Shown here: positions 16,723 through 25,612 of the stretch, piece after piece
How positions within the stretch are numbered: position 1 is the first letter of the stretch
Layout: each line of letters opens with the position of its first letter
Source: Saprospiraceae bacterium
GTDB taxonomy: Bacteria; Bacteroidota; Bacteroidia; Chitinophagales; Saprospiraceae
NCBI GenBank assembly: GCA_020630435.1
Contig: JAHDBJ010000002.1
Span: 186,001 to 250,000 of the forward strand
Reading direction: 5' to 3'
DNA length: 64,000 nt
Made by a program: the position numbers and the translations under genes
Notes under the pieces: generated by a model
Database searches by the model: none
What the model was told of the DNA's origin: nothing
What the model saw: the letters and a program-made list of their open reading frames with translations, nothing else

Positions 16723-17661
16723 ATGAAGAAAAATAAAGCTAAAGATACAAAACAAAGTGCCAAGCCTTTTTTGAAGTGGGCTGGTGGAAAACGTCAGTTG
16801 TTAGATGTTTTTCAAGATATTTATCCTAAAGCATTAAAGGAAGGAAAAGTTAAAAACTACTACGAACCTTTTCTTGGTGGTGGAGCGGTATTTTTTGATA
16901 TTGCCCAACGTTTCCCCATCAAAAAGGCTTATCTATATGATATTAATCCTGAGTTAGTATTGACCTATAAGGTGATCCAAAAAAATGTAGAAAAATTAAT
17001 TGGTTTTCTAGAACGATATGATGAAGAATATAAAAAATTGGAAGAACGTGACCGTAAAGACTATTACTATGATTTAAGATCTTCTTTTAACCACCAACGG
17101 TTTAATATTGATTATAAAAATTTTAGTGAAGAATGGATTTCTAGAGCCGCACAAATTATTTTTTTAAATAAAACTTGTTACAACGGTTTATTTCGATTCA
17201 ATTTGAAAGGAGGTTTTAATTCTCCAATGGGACGCTATAAAAATCCAACAATTGTTGATCAACCAAATTTGCTTAAAGTAGCGAAACTGCTTCAAAAGGC
17301 AGTTATTCGAAATGTTGATTTCCGAATGATAGAAAAAGATATTGACAAAGACAGCGGATTTGTATATTTTGATCCACCTTATCGACCAATAAGTCGCACT
17401 TCAAGTTTTACGGCGTATAGCAAATTTTCGTTTAATGATGAGGAACAACAGGAATTAGCAAAGTTATTTAGAAAGTTGGATAAAAAAGGACATTTGCTAA
17501 TGCTAAGTAATTCTGATCCTAAAAATAAGAATCCTGTTGATGATTTTTTTGATAAACTTTATGCAGATTATACTATTTCGAGAGTTGATGCTAAGCGATC
17601 AATCAACTCAAAAGCAGCCAATCGTAAAGCTATTAAAGAAATTATTGTTACGAATTATTAA
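16723..17661 (+). CDS. dam: Dam-type DNA adenine N6-methyltransferase (D12 class), solitary
   Basis: This 312-residue alpha-class N6-adenine methylase has the AdoMet-binding motif FLKWAGGKRQ near residues 16-25 and YYEPFLGGGAVFFDI shortly after. The catalytic motif DPPY is at about 217-220. The family methylates adenine in GATC or a related site. No restriction endonuclease gene lies nearby, so it looks like a solitary methylase or the remnant of a modification system. It starts 15 bp after fmt and has a Shine-Dalgarno-like GAGGT at about 16712, rare in this window. Target site is inferred, not shown. Confidence 0.9.
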   Translation: MKKNKAKDTKQSAKPFLKWAGGKRQLLDVFQDIYPKALKEGKVKNYYEPFLGGGAVFFDIAQRFPIKKAYLYDINPELVLTYKVIQKNVEKLIGFLERYDEEYKKLEERDRKDYYYDLRSSFNHQRFNIDYKNFSEEWISRAAQIIFLNKTCYNGLFRFNLKGGFNSPMGRYKNPTIVDQPNLLKVAKLLQKAVIRNVDFRMIEKDIDKDSGFVYFDPPYRPISRTSSFTAYSKFSFNDEEQQELAKLFRKLDKKGHLLMLSNSDPKNKNPVDDFFDKLYADYTISRVDAKRSINSKAANRKAIKEIIVTNY

Positions 17662-17684
17662 AAGTAATGGCATCCCCTGAAGCT

Positions 17685-18713
17685 TTATTCAATGACCTCA
17701 AATTCAACCCTTCTATTTTTGGCTCTCCCTTCTTTTGAATCATTATCAGCAATTGGAAGATCTTCTCCAAAGCCTTTCCATTCAATTCTATCTTTCGTAA
17801 TTCCGTTTTGTGTAATATAATCCGCTATAAATTTTGCCCTATTATTAGATAATAATAAGTTAAAGGACTCATCTCCTTTGGAATCTGTATGTCCGTTAAT
17901 TCTGATTTTAATTGCGGCGTTTGATTTCAAATAAGTTGTTAAATCTTCCAAAATAGCATACGATTTTTTATCTTTTAATTTGGTCGTTCCAGATATAAAA
18001 TGCACATCGTTTAACGGAATTATACTTCCAATTGGTAATTTCTCATTCTTAGTTAAAACCTCAAAATTGTTTAATTCTTTCACTAAAATATCATCTATCA
18101 CAAAATACCCGATCATGTTTAAAATAGCCTCATTCCGCCTTCGAAATTGACCAAGGTAAAGTTTATCATATGTTTTTTGAGGTGTAAAATAACCTGAGAT
18201 TTTTACCCACTCTTTATCCGTTACTAATAGAGTGTCAACAGGGATTTGAGGTGTGCCAAATAGCATTTTCCCATCAGCAGATTTTATGGATTCTGACGAA
18301 AAGACGATTCCAAAATTTTTATTAATGAGTTGATCTTTATTCATTTTGGGACTAATACAATAAACTCTTCTGATCCAATATTCTATGTAATACGTTTTTT
18401 GGGGCATTAATGCTTTCGTTAAATTTATACCAATATACTCACTCCAGTCATCTCTACTTTGGATACCTACCATCATTGAACCTGTTCTAGGAGGAGGTGT
18501 TTCGATATATCGCTCTTTAAAAAAAGGTGTTATCAAATCGGGAGAAGCAGTATTCGGTGTTGTCCAGTTTTTGATTTTGCTAGTAAACTCGGTATGATTC
18601 TTAGTAAATCTACTTATAGTGTCATTGATTTCTTCAAAACTAGGATTAGGAACTAGGTTTTGACAAAAAAGGAATGAATTACAACATAAAATAAAAACGA
18701 TTGTCAATCTCAT
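17685..18713 (-). CDS. OmpA-family outer-membrane protein with N-terminal jelly-roll-like domain
   Basis: This 342-residue protein has a signal peptide (MRLTIVFILCCNSFLFC). The N-terminal 200 residues open NLVPNPSFEEI and look like a carbohydrate-binding or jelly-roll domain (NWTTPNTASPDLITP, IVIDDILVKEL-like strands). The C-terminal OmpA domain at about 225-342 has INGHTDSKGDESFN, NNRAKFIADY and RAKNRRVEFEV, and should bind peptidoglycan. It is a likely outer-membrane or periplasmic linker protein of a type common in Saprospirales and Cytophagales. It is divergent from the DUF4056 gene. The binding target of the first domain is unknown. Confidence 0.85.
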   Translation of the reverse strand: MRLTIVFILCCNSFLFCQNLVPNPSFEEINDTISRFTKNHTEFTSKIKNWTTPNTASPDLITPFFKERYIETPPPRTGSMMVGIQSRDDWSEYIGINLTKALMPQKTYYIEYWIRRVYCISPKMNKDQLINKNFGIVFSSESIKSADGKMLFGTPQIPVDTLLVTDKEWVKISGYFTPQKTYDKLYLGQFRRRNEAILNMIGYFVIDDILVKELNNFEVLTKNEKLPIGSIIPLNDVHFISGTTKLKDKKSYAILEDLTTYLKSNAAIKIRINGHTDSKGDESFNLLLSNNRAKFIADYITQNGITKDRIEWKGFGEDLPIADNDSKEGRAKNRRVEFEVIE

Positions 18714-18860
18714 TTAAGTAACTTTTACCATACATAATGAGTATTTAACTAAAAGTTACAGTTTTGACTTTCTATTTCATTATCATAGAAGTGAAAAGAT
18801 AATTTTTTCTAGGTTTTATCGAGAAATGCACTATTTTTTGGACACAAAAAAGAATATTTT

Positions 18861-18880
18861 ACGTTAACTTAAGGTAACGT
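18861..18880. repeat. 20-bp near-perfect inverted repeat, possible operator
   Basis: ACGTTAACTT followed directly by AAGGTAACGT gives 9 of 10 paired positions. It lies 22 bp upstream of the -7-like element of the DUF4056 gene and about 150 bp from the divergent OmpA start. Size and position suit a dimeric regulator site; no regulator is identified. Confidence 0.4.
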
Positions 18881-18901
18881 ATTTTTTAACCCATGCTAAT
18901 T

Positions 18902-18909
18902 TATTTTTG
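18902..18909 (+). promoter_or_regulatory. likely -7 promoter element of the DUF4056 gene
   Basis: TATTTTTG matches TAnnTTTG and lies 23 bp before the TTG start at 18933, the same spacing as at the 11272 gene. This supports the TTG start. No -33 TTG is seen. Confidence 0.45.
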
Positions 18910-18932
18910 GTTGGCAAAACATTTATGACACC

Positions 18933-20027
18933 TTGTATTACCGTTTATTTTTACTCGTATGCTTAGGCCATTGGAATATGCTATTGGCTAAAGCTCCAAC
19001 TTTATCTGAATCAGAATTATATACACCACCTCCTCGTATTATTCGTACGTGCTGTTCTTTTGGGACAGACCTTGGTATGGCTGGTATTCCGTTTTTAAAA
19101 CGGACAGATATTACTTCTATTCAGTCAATTGGAAAACATAGTTTCCTAGGAAATAAATTAGAAGGTAATGGAATTATATATACTCGAAAAGGAGGCTTCA
19201 TTGATATTGGTCATCTAAGAGATTGTGCAGATTGGACGGCTTATCTGTTTAAGGTTATAGAATTTGGGATAGAGATGGAAAAAAATATGCTTGTAGCACT
19301 TGGAAATGAAGGAGGAAATAAACTGCTTCAACTAAAACAATTAAAGATATTATCAACGGAAGATGTTTACCAATTATCAGGTAAAATTGCTTATGATTTA
19401 TCACTATGGCATGAGATTGCTACGTGGTTTGGAGCTTCGTATATCCCTTTTGTGCCTGAACGTTATTCTAGTTTTTCTCCCGAAGATATGTATTCTAATT
19501 TATTAGGTATCCAGATTGGAATTGAAGCTTTAAAAAGTCCATTAGATTATGAGGAGGCAATGACTGAAATTATGCTTAAAAAATTAACTGAACTTGAAGC
19601 CGTTTCGACCCGAGAAGATACTTATAATGCAATGAAACAAGTAGAAAATGTATGGTGGACAGGGTATAAAAAATTGCCTAGTAAAAAAGTACTCTTGAAA
19701 AGATATATTAATGCAAATGAACTGGAATATTTATTGCCTTGGTTGATCACACAAACGGATAATGCTACTCCGTATAAATTATTCAAACCTTTTATTGAAA
19801 AAGAAGGCGTGTATAAACTAGAGATAAAACTCAATCGAAAGTTTCCATTGAAAGCAATTTTGAAGCAACGGAAAGATAGAGTAATTACACAAGAAGACTT
19901 TCTCTCATTTATAAATTACATTGAGCAAGATGTTGTTTTTTCTCAATATAAAACTTATGCAAAGGTTCAGAAGATAACAGCAAGGAAGCAAAAACGAAAA
20001 AAGAACAAATCAAATGGAACAATGTAA
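18933..20027 (+). CDS. DUF4056-type secreted protein
   Basis: This 364-residue protein has a short signal-like N-terminus (MYYRLFLLVCLGHWNMLLA). The segment PPPRIIRTCCSFGTDLGM, followed by KGGFIDIGHLRDCADWTAYL and LSLWHEIATWFG, marks the DUF4056 family, whose biochemical role is unknown. The conserved His, Asp and Cys residues in those blocks (H-x2-D-C; W-H-E) could form an active or metal site. I kept the TTG at 18933 because it restores the full hydrophobic signal and sits at the normal distance from the promoter. The only nearby in-frame ATG (18978) would cut the signal. The C-terminus is basic. It converges on uvrA, 2 bp away. Confidence 0.75.
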   Translation: MYYRLFLLVCLGHWNMLLAKAPTLSESELYTPPPRIIRTCCSFGTDLGMAGIPFLKRTDITSIQSIGKHSFLGNKLEGNGIIYTRKGGFIDIGHLRDCADWTAYLFKVIEFGIEMEKNMLVALGNEGGNKLLQLKQLKILSTEDVYQLSGKIAYDLSLWHEIATWFGASYIPFVPERYSSFSPEDMYSNLLGIQIGIEALKSPLDYEEAMTEIMLKKLTELEAVSTREDTYNAMKQVENVWWTGYKKLPSKKVLLKRYINANELEYLLPWLITQTDNATPYKLFKPFIEKEGVYKLEIKLNRKFPLKAILKQRKDRVITQEDFLSFINYIEQDVVFSQYKTYAKVQKITARKQKRKKNKSNGTM

Positions 20028-20029
20028 TT

Positions 20030-22882
20030 TTAAAGCTCTAGTTTTTCTTTTAAAAATGTAGCAGTATGAGATGCCTTACAATGAACAAGCTCTTCTGGTG
20101 TTCCCTGAAAAACGAGCTTGCCACCATGCTTTCCGCCACCAGGTCCAAGGTCGATTATCCAATCCGCTGATTTAATGATTTCCATATTGTGTTCTACAAC
20201 TAAGACGGTATGCCCTTTTTCTACAAGAGCATTTAGCGCATCGAGTAGTTTTTGAATATCATGGAAATGCAAACCAGTAGTGGGTTCATCAAAAATGAAC
20301 AATATCTTATCTTTATAGCGTTCTTTTCCTAAGAAGGAAGCTAATTTAACCCTCTGTGCTTCACCACCTGAAAGGGTGTTGGAGGATTGTCCTAGTTTGA
20401 CATAGCCTAGTCCCACATCAAATAAGGGTTTGATTTTCTTGACGACTTCAGGCACATTTTCAAAGAAATCCATCGCCTCCTCAATGCTCAAATCTAAGAT
20501 TTCAGAGATGTTTTTTTCTTTGTATTGCACATCAAGGACTTCTTGTTTGAATCGTTTTCCATTACAATCTTCACAGAGTAGGCGAACATCTGCTAAGAAT
20601 TGCATTTCTACGATGATTTCTCCTTCTCCTTTGCAAGTTTCGCAGCGACCACCATCGACATTAAAGGAAAAATGTTTGGGCTTGAATCCTCTAATTTTAG
20701 AAAGTTGTTGTTTTGTGAAAAGGTTTCGGATAGCGTCGTAGGCTTTTACATAAGTAACAGGATTAGAACGAGAAGATTTACCAATTGGATTCTGATTGAC
20801 CATTTCTAGCTGGTCAATTTGATTCACTTCTCCCTCTAAGGTATCGTGTTCTCCTTTGGCAAAAGGGTGGGGTTGTCCCAGTATTTCTTTCAAGGCAGGG
20901 AAAAGAACTTGTTTGACGAGTGTTGTCTTTCCTGAACCTGAAACACCAGTAACGACAGTAAGGGTATTGAGCGGTATTTTTACATCGATATTTTTAAGAT
21001 TATGTTGTCTAGCGCCTCTTATTAATAGGGCATTGGATGACTGCCGACGATGTTTTGGAATAGATATCGACATTCGATTACTCATATATTTTGTTGTCAA
21101 ACTCTCGGTAGCTTCATCAAATATTTTATCATATGGTCCAGCAAAAACAACTTCACCTCCAAAAATACCTGCTTTAGGCCCCATATCGATCAAGTAATCT
21201 GCATTTTTAATAATATCTTCTTCATGTTCTACTACTACAACCGTATTACCCAAGTCTCTTAAGTTTTTCAGGACGTCTACTAGGCGATTGGTATCTTTTG
21301 GATGAAGACCAATACTAGGCTCATCTAGAATATATAACGAACTGGTAAGGTTACTGCCTAAAGTTCGTGTAAGGTTAATTCGTTGTGTCTCACCACCACT
21401 AAGGGTAGAAGAAAGTCGATTGAGTGTTAAGTATCCAAGTCCCACTTTTACCATAAAATCCAAACGATTAGTAATCTCTAGTATAATTCGTTTCGCAATT
21501 GTTGTATCAAAATCATTTAACTTAATATGATTAAAATAATCAAGGAGTTCATCTATGGGCATTTTTACCAATTGTGTAATCGTCTTTTTAGATACGTTTA
21601 CATACCCTGCTTCAACACGTAGACGACCACCTTTACAAGTAGGGCATTCGGTTCTTCCCCGATAACGAGCAAGCATCACACGATTTTGAATTTTGTATGT
21701 CTTTTCTTCTAAATATTCGAAAAATTGATAAATTCCATCAAAATGTTGATTCCCATGCCAAAGCAATTCTTTTTCCTCATCGGTTAATTGGTTATATGGT
21801 CTATGGACAGGAAAATCAAAAAGATGGGCATTTTTTAAAAGTTGATTTTTGTAGTAAGAATTTTTCTCTCCTTTCCAACAAGCAATTCCTTCTTCATAAA
21901 CAGAAAGACTTTTATTCGGTACAACTTTATCCTCACTAATGCCCATGACCATACTGAAACCTTCACATCGTTTACAAGCGCCAAAAGGATTATTAAAATT
22001 AAAAAGATGAGGATTGGGTTCTATAAATAACATTCCATCCAATTCAAAGCGATTATTGAAGGATGTTTCTTCTTCCTCATTTAATATATCAATTATACAA
22101 TCTCCTTCGCTTTCATAAAATGCAGTTTGGACAGAATCAGCGATTCGCTTTCGATTTTCTTCGTCTTCTTGTTTCACGACAAAACGATCAATTAAGAGTT
22201 TCATTCCTTGTTCGCTGTAAGATGAAACGCTTGCTTCAAGATCGATTGATTCCCATTCAAGAACATCTTCAATTTTGATTAATTTTTTTTCATAAAAAAG
22301 TCTAGTATATCCTTTTTGTAGTAAAAGTTGTAGTTCCTGTTGTAACGTGCGTTCATATTTTTTTTGTAGGGGAATGTAGAGTTGTACTTTTGTGCCTTCT
22401 TCGTATTGGTGAATGAAATGGACAACATCCGAAACTTCATGTTTTTTTACTTCATTACCAGAAATAGGCGAGAAAGTATGTCCCACTCTAGCAAAAAGTA
22501 TACGTAAATAATCATAAACTTCGGTTAACGTTCCCACCGTAGAACGAGCATTACCAGTACTAACCTTTTGTTCGATAGCGATGGCAGGACAAATTCCTTT
22601 GATATAATCAACATCGGGTTTTTTCATACGCATCAAAAACTGACGAGCATAAGAAGATAAACTTTCTACATATCGACGTTGTCCTTCCGCATAAAGCGTA
22701 TCCATGGTAATAGATGATTTACCCGACCCTGAAACACCTGTTACTACAACAAGTTGATTTTTAGGGATTTCAATATCTATGTCTTTTAGATTATTGCTTC
22801 GGGCACCTTTGATGTAGATATAATTTTCTATATCTAAATTTTTAGTTTCAGTATGATTTGTCTCTGGTTGTTTACTTGGCAT
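20030..22882 (-). CDS. uvrA: excinuclease ABC subunit UvrA
   Basis: This 950-residue protein is the damage-scanning ATPase of nucleotide excision repair; it works as a dimer and hands damaged DNA to UvrB. Two ABC halves are visible. The first has GVSGSGKSS near residue 50 and TLSGGETQRINL, the second GVSGSGKTT and TLSGGEAQRVKL. Zinc-binding cysteine pairs appear as CKRC, CPTC, CETCKGEGE and CEDCNGKRF. RQFLMRMKKPDVDYIKG and RSNPVTYVKAYDAIRNLF are typical family blocks. Length is normal. It stands alone here, with no uvrB nearby. Very secure. Confidence 0.97.
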   Translation of the reverse strand: MPSKQPETNHTETKNLDIENYIYIKGARSNNLKDIDIEIPKNQLVVVTGVSGSGKSSITMDTLYAEGQRRYVESLSSYARQFLMRMKKPDVDYIKGICPAIAIEQKVSTGNARSTVGTLTEVYDYLRILFARVGHTFSPISGNEVKKHEVSDVVHFIHQYEEGTKVQLYIPLQKKYERTLQQELQLLLQKGYTRLFYEKKLIKIEDVLEWESIDLEASVSSYSEQGMKLLIDRFVVKQEDEENRKRIADSVQTAFYESEGDCIIDILNEEEETSFNNRFELDGMLFIEPNPHLFNFNNPFGACKRCEGFSMVMGISEDKVVPNKSLSVYEEGIACWKGEKNSYYKNQLLKNAHLFDFPVHRPYNQLTDEEKELLWHGNQHFDGIYQFFEYLEEKTYKIQNRVMLARYRGRTECPTCKGGRLRVEAGYVNVSKKTITQLVKMPIDELLDYFNHIKLNDFDTTIAKRIILEITNRLDFMVKVGLGYLTLNRLSSTLSGGETQRINLTRTLGSNLTSSLYILDEPSIGLHPKDTNRLVDVLKNLRDLGNTVVVVEHEEDIIKNADYLIDMGPKAGIFGGEVVFAGPYDKIFDEATESLTTKYMSNRMSISIPKHRRQSSNALLIRGARQHNLKNIDVKIPLNTLTVVTGVSGSGKTTLVKQVLFPALKEILGQPHPFAKGEHDTLEGEVNQIDQLEMVNQNPIGKSSRSNPVTYVKAYDAIRNLFTKQQLSKIRGFKPKHFSFNVDGGRCETCKGEGEIIVEMQFLADVRLLCEDCNGKRFKQEVLDVQYKEKNISEILDLSIEEAMDFFENVPEVVKKIKPLFDVGLGYVKLGQSSNTLSGGEAQRVKLASFLGKERYKDKILFIFDEPTTGLHFHDIQKLLDALNALVEKGHTVLVVEHNMEIIKSADWIIDLGPGGGKHGGKLVFQGTPEELVHCKASHTATFLKEKLEL

Positions 22883-23007
22883 GAAATGTGTCTCTTAACA
22901 GTTAGAATCAAATAAAGGTGTATTGCTGCTGTTTTGATGCTAAATGGGGAATAAAGGTAAAAAAATTGTGATAGAACTCTTATGTATTAAGAGTGGATAT
23001 TTTGTAT

Positions 23008-23015
23008 TATTTTTG
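23008..23015 (+). promoter_or_regulatory. possible -7 promoter element of the first TonB receptor
   Basis: TATTTTTG matches TAnnTTTG and lies 53 bp before the chosen ATG at 23069 (17 bp before a GTG at 23033). No -33 TTG is present at the right spacing. Confidence 0.4.
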
Positions 23016-23068
23016 TAAAAATATAACTTTTAGTGTTCAAGCACGTTTACCACTACAAAAACTATTCT

Positions 23069-25300
23069 ATGCGTTATTTATTTATAATGTTATGTTGTTT
23101 AGGGTTGAGCAGAGAAGTCAAGGCGCAGATTGTAAAGGGAACGGTAGTCGATGAGAATATGGATGTTTTAGTAGGAGCGAATGTTTATTGGATAAATACG
23201 TCTATTGGAACAGCAACCAATAGAATGGGTGATTTTGAATTGACTGGTGACAATATTGAAGATAAAAGAGTCATTATATCGTATTTAGGATATCAGAATG
23301 ATACAGTAAGGATAAAAGGGAATATTGATTTTTTGGTAGAAATGAAACCTGAACAAAATTTACAAGAGATAGTTATAGAAGGAAAACAATCAGGTGCTTT
23401 TATCTCTTCCTCTTCACCTGAAAAATTGGAAGTTATCAACCAAGTAGAATTAGGAAAAGCAGCTTGTTGTGATTTGGCAGGTTGCTTTAATACAACGGCT
23501 TCTGTTGAACCCAATACCACAAATGTTATCACCAATGCTAAAGAGTTGAGGATTTTGGGATTGAGCGGTATTTATAATCAACTATTATTAGATGGTAATT
23601 CTTTATTCCAAGGTTTGTCTTATACCTATGGTGTTAGTTCTGTACCAGGGCCAATGGTTAATTCTATTTTTGTATCAAAAGGGACAAATTCTGTATTGCA
23701 AGGAGCGGAAAGTATAACAGGACAGATTAATGTAATTTTGCAAGAACCAACAGAAGCATCACGCCTTTTTTTGAATGCCTTTATGAATACTTTTTGGGAA
23801 AAACAATTTAATGCTTATAGTGGCTTTAAACTTGGGAAAGTGGATAACTTACTAGGAGGGCATTTAGTTTTGCCTGCTTCAAAATGGGATAGAAATGATG
23901 ATACCTTTTTGGATTTGCCTCAATTGACACGTATAGAGTTAATAGATAAGTGGAGTTTTCAAAGTGCAACAAATCCTTTTTCTAATAAGGGAGGTATACG
24001 CTGGACAAATGAAAAAAGAGAGGGGGGACAAATGGATTTTGATAGTGAGCACAATTTAGGAAGTAATGTTGTTTATGGTCAAAATGTAGAATATCAACAA
24101 ATGGATGTTTGGGATAGGTCAGATTATCAATTAGATGAGCAAAATAGTATAGGATTGATTCTGTCAGGACAATGGCATGACCAGAATTCTTGGTATGGAG
24201 AGACAAACTACAGAGGGCAGCAATTACTTTTTAATGCGGTATTACAGTATGAGTTTAAATACAACTTAGAAACTGGAAGCCATTTGAGAACAGGCTTGTC
24301 TTATAAAAATTTGAATATTGATGAAGATATTACCTTTTCTAATCCTTCTCCATATAAAACCTATGGTGGAAAGTATTTGATGAAGGAAATTTTATCTGGT
24401 GCTTTTGTTGAGCATACTTTTTTTAGTAAAAACAATAAAATTACATGGTTGTTAGGATTACGAGCAGACCACCACAATCAATTTGGTTGGTTCTATTCTC
24501 CTAGGACACTACTCAAGTTTACTCCTAAAGAAAAGACCGATATTCGCTTATCTATTGGGAATGGATGGCATACTCCTAAAGTTTTTTCAGAGCAAGCCCA
24601 AGTACTAGCAAGTCAACGAGATATTCATTTTCATGGACAGCTAGAACCTGATAAGGCTTGGAATTATGGGATTAATATTACCCAGAAGTTTGAATTGTCT
24701 AAAGTACAAGGAACATTTACAGCAGATTTTTACCAGACTCGATTTTCTAATCATGTTATGCCGCATTATCATACTGTACATGATGCAATTGTATTTGAGA
24801 ATAATAAAAAACCAGCGGTCGGCAATGGTTTCCAAATAGAAGTTACTTTAGATCTATGGGATTGGGTGTCTTTAAAAAATGCCTATAATTATTTAGACAT
24901 TCAACATACTAATATAGAAGGGGAGGAGACTTCAATGAATTTTATTACAAAACATCGATTTTTGACAAGTTTTTCACTAGCTCCCATTGGTCAGAATTGG
25001 CATCTAGACCTAGATGCACGATGGATGGGACGGAAACATTTGCCTAGTACAACCTATTATCCTACAGATTATCAACAAGGAGAATTTTCGGTTCCTTATA
25101 CCTTGTTTAATGCTCAATTTACCTATAAATGGAAAACATTGGAATGGTATGTTGGATGTGAAAATATACTTGGCTTTGTTCAAGAAAATCCTATCATTTC
25201 TTGGGAAAATCCTTTTTCTGAATACTTTGACACATCTTTTGCTTGGGGACCAACTAGAGGTAGAGAAGGATATATTGGTTTGCGGTATACGCTAGAATAA
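23069..25300 (+). CDS. TonB-dependent receptor with cysteine-bearing plug (possible metal uptake)
   Basis: This 743-residue outer-membrane receptor imports a ligand using TonB energy. The signal peptide is MRYLFIMLCCLGLSREVKA. A carboxypeptidase-regulatory-like domain follows (IVKGTVVDENMDVLVGANVY), then a plug containing ACCDLAGCFNTTASVEP, ELRILGLSGIYNQLLLDG and TGQINVIL. A 22-stranded barrel makes up the rest. I start at Met 23069 rather than the GTG at 23033, because the signal peptide begins there. From memory, receptors with this CCDL plug block often sit in copper or other metal loci, so metal uptake is a plausible inference. A tiny Cys/Lys-rich gene lies tail-to-tail, 6 bp away, which fits that idea but does not prove it. 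Confidence 0.85.
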   Translation: MRYLFIMLCCLGLSREVKAQIVKGTVVDENMDVLVGANVYWINTSIGTATNRMGDFELTGDNIEDKRVIISYLGYQNDTVRIKGNIDFLVEMKPEQNLQEIVIEGKQSGAFISSSSPEKLEVINQVELGKAACCDLAGCFNTTASVEPNTTNVITNAKELRILGLSGIYNQLLLDGNSLFQGLSYTYGVSSVPGPMVNSIFVSKGTNSVLQGAESITGQINVILQEPTEASRLFLNAFMNTFWEKQFNAYSGFKLGKVDNLLGGHLVLPASKWDRNDDTFLDLPQLTRIELIDKWSFQSATNPFSNKGGIRWTNEKREGGQMDFDSEHNLGSNVVYGQNVEYQQMDVWDRSDYQLDEQNSIGLILSGQWHDQNSWYGETNYRGQQLLFNAVLQYEFKYNLETGSHLRTGLSYKNLNIDEDITFSNPSPYKTYGGKYLMKEILSGAFVEHTFFSKNNKITWLLGLRADHHNQFGWFYSPRTLLKFTPKEKTDIRLSIGNGWHTPKVFSEQAQVLASQRDIHFHGQLEPDKAWNYGINITQKFELSKVQGTFTADFYQTRFSNHVMPHYHTVHDAIVFENNKKPAVGNGFQIEVTLDLWDWVSLKNAYNYLDIQHTNIEGEETSMNFITKHRFLTSFSLAPIGQNWHLDLDARWMGRKHLPSTTYYPTDYQQGEFSVPYTLFNAQFTYKWKTLEWYVGCENILGFVQENPIISWENPFSEYFDTSFAWGPTRGREGYIGLRYTLE

Positions 25301-25306
25301 GGTGTA

Positions 25307-25453
25307 CTATCCTTTAGGACAGCGAGAACAACGCTTGCCTTTTTTATATTTTTTGCAACAATTTTTTTTGAGCTTCTTTTTTTCTGTTGTGCTAATTACA
25401 GGCAATAGAAAGATTGTAGGATTATCAGATTTGCTTCTTTTTGACTTTAGCAT
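25307..25453 (-). CDS. 48-residue Cys/Lys-rich small protein
   Basis: This short gene encodes 48 residues starting MLKSKRSKSDNPT and ending in a lysine/cysteine cluster. The core NCCKKYKKGKRCSRCPKG at 31-48 has four cysteines as CC plus CxxC. The only in-frame start before an upstream stop is the ATG at 25451-25453. The composition is far from random for this AT-rich region. From memory, small Bacteroidota proteins with a similar CCxKYKKxGKxCxxCP tail exist, without a known role. It lies tail-to-tail with the TonB receptor gene. Metal or nucleic-acid binding is possible, and it could serve the receptor. The gene call is moderately secure; the function is unknown. Confidence 0.6.
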   Translation of the reverse strand: MLKSKRSKSDNPTIFLLPVISTTEKKKLKKNCCKKYKKGKRCSRCPKG

Positions 25454-25544
25454 CGCTATTAGTTTAAGTTCGATAGCAAAAATATAATTTAATTAGACTA
25501 AATCCAAATAAAAATAAGATTTAACAATTTTAGCTCTAGGAATC

Positions 25545-25589
25545 GTGAAAAAATAAGCCCAACATTTTAACTAGAATGTTGGGCTTATT
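25545..25589 (-). terminator. rho-independent terminator of the second TonB receptor
   Basis: A perfect 15-bp stem (25552-25566 with 25575-25589; AATAAGCCCAACATT) encloses an 8-nt loop. On the minus strand it is followed by a T-rich run. It lies about 24 bp past the stop of the minus-strand receptor gene. Confidence 0.85.
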
Positions 25590-25612
25590 ATAAACTAAGA
25601 AGTTATAAATTT

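Noticed and set aside
16723-17661. Complete restriction-modification system
   Set aside because: Only the methylase is present; neighbours are fmt and an OmpA protein.
20430-22278. Plus-strand open frames opposite uvrA
   Set aside because: They lie wholly within a conserved gene and have no recognisable motifs or signals.
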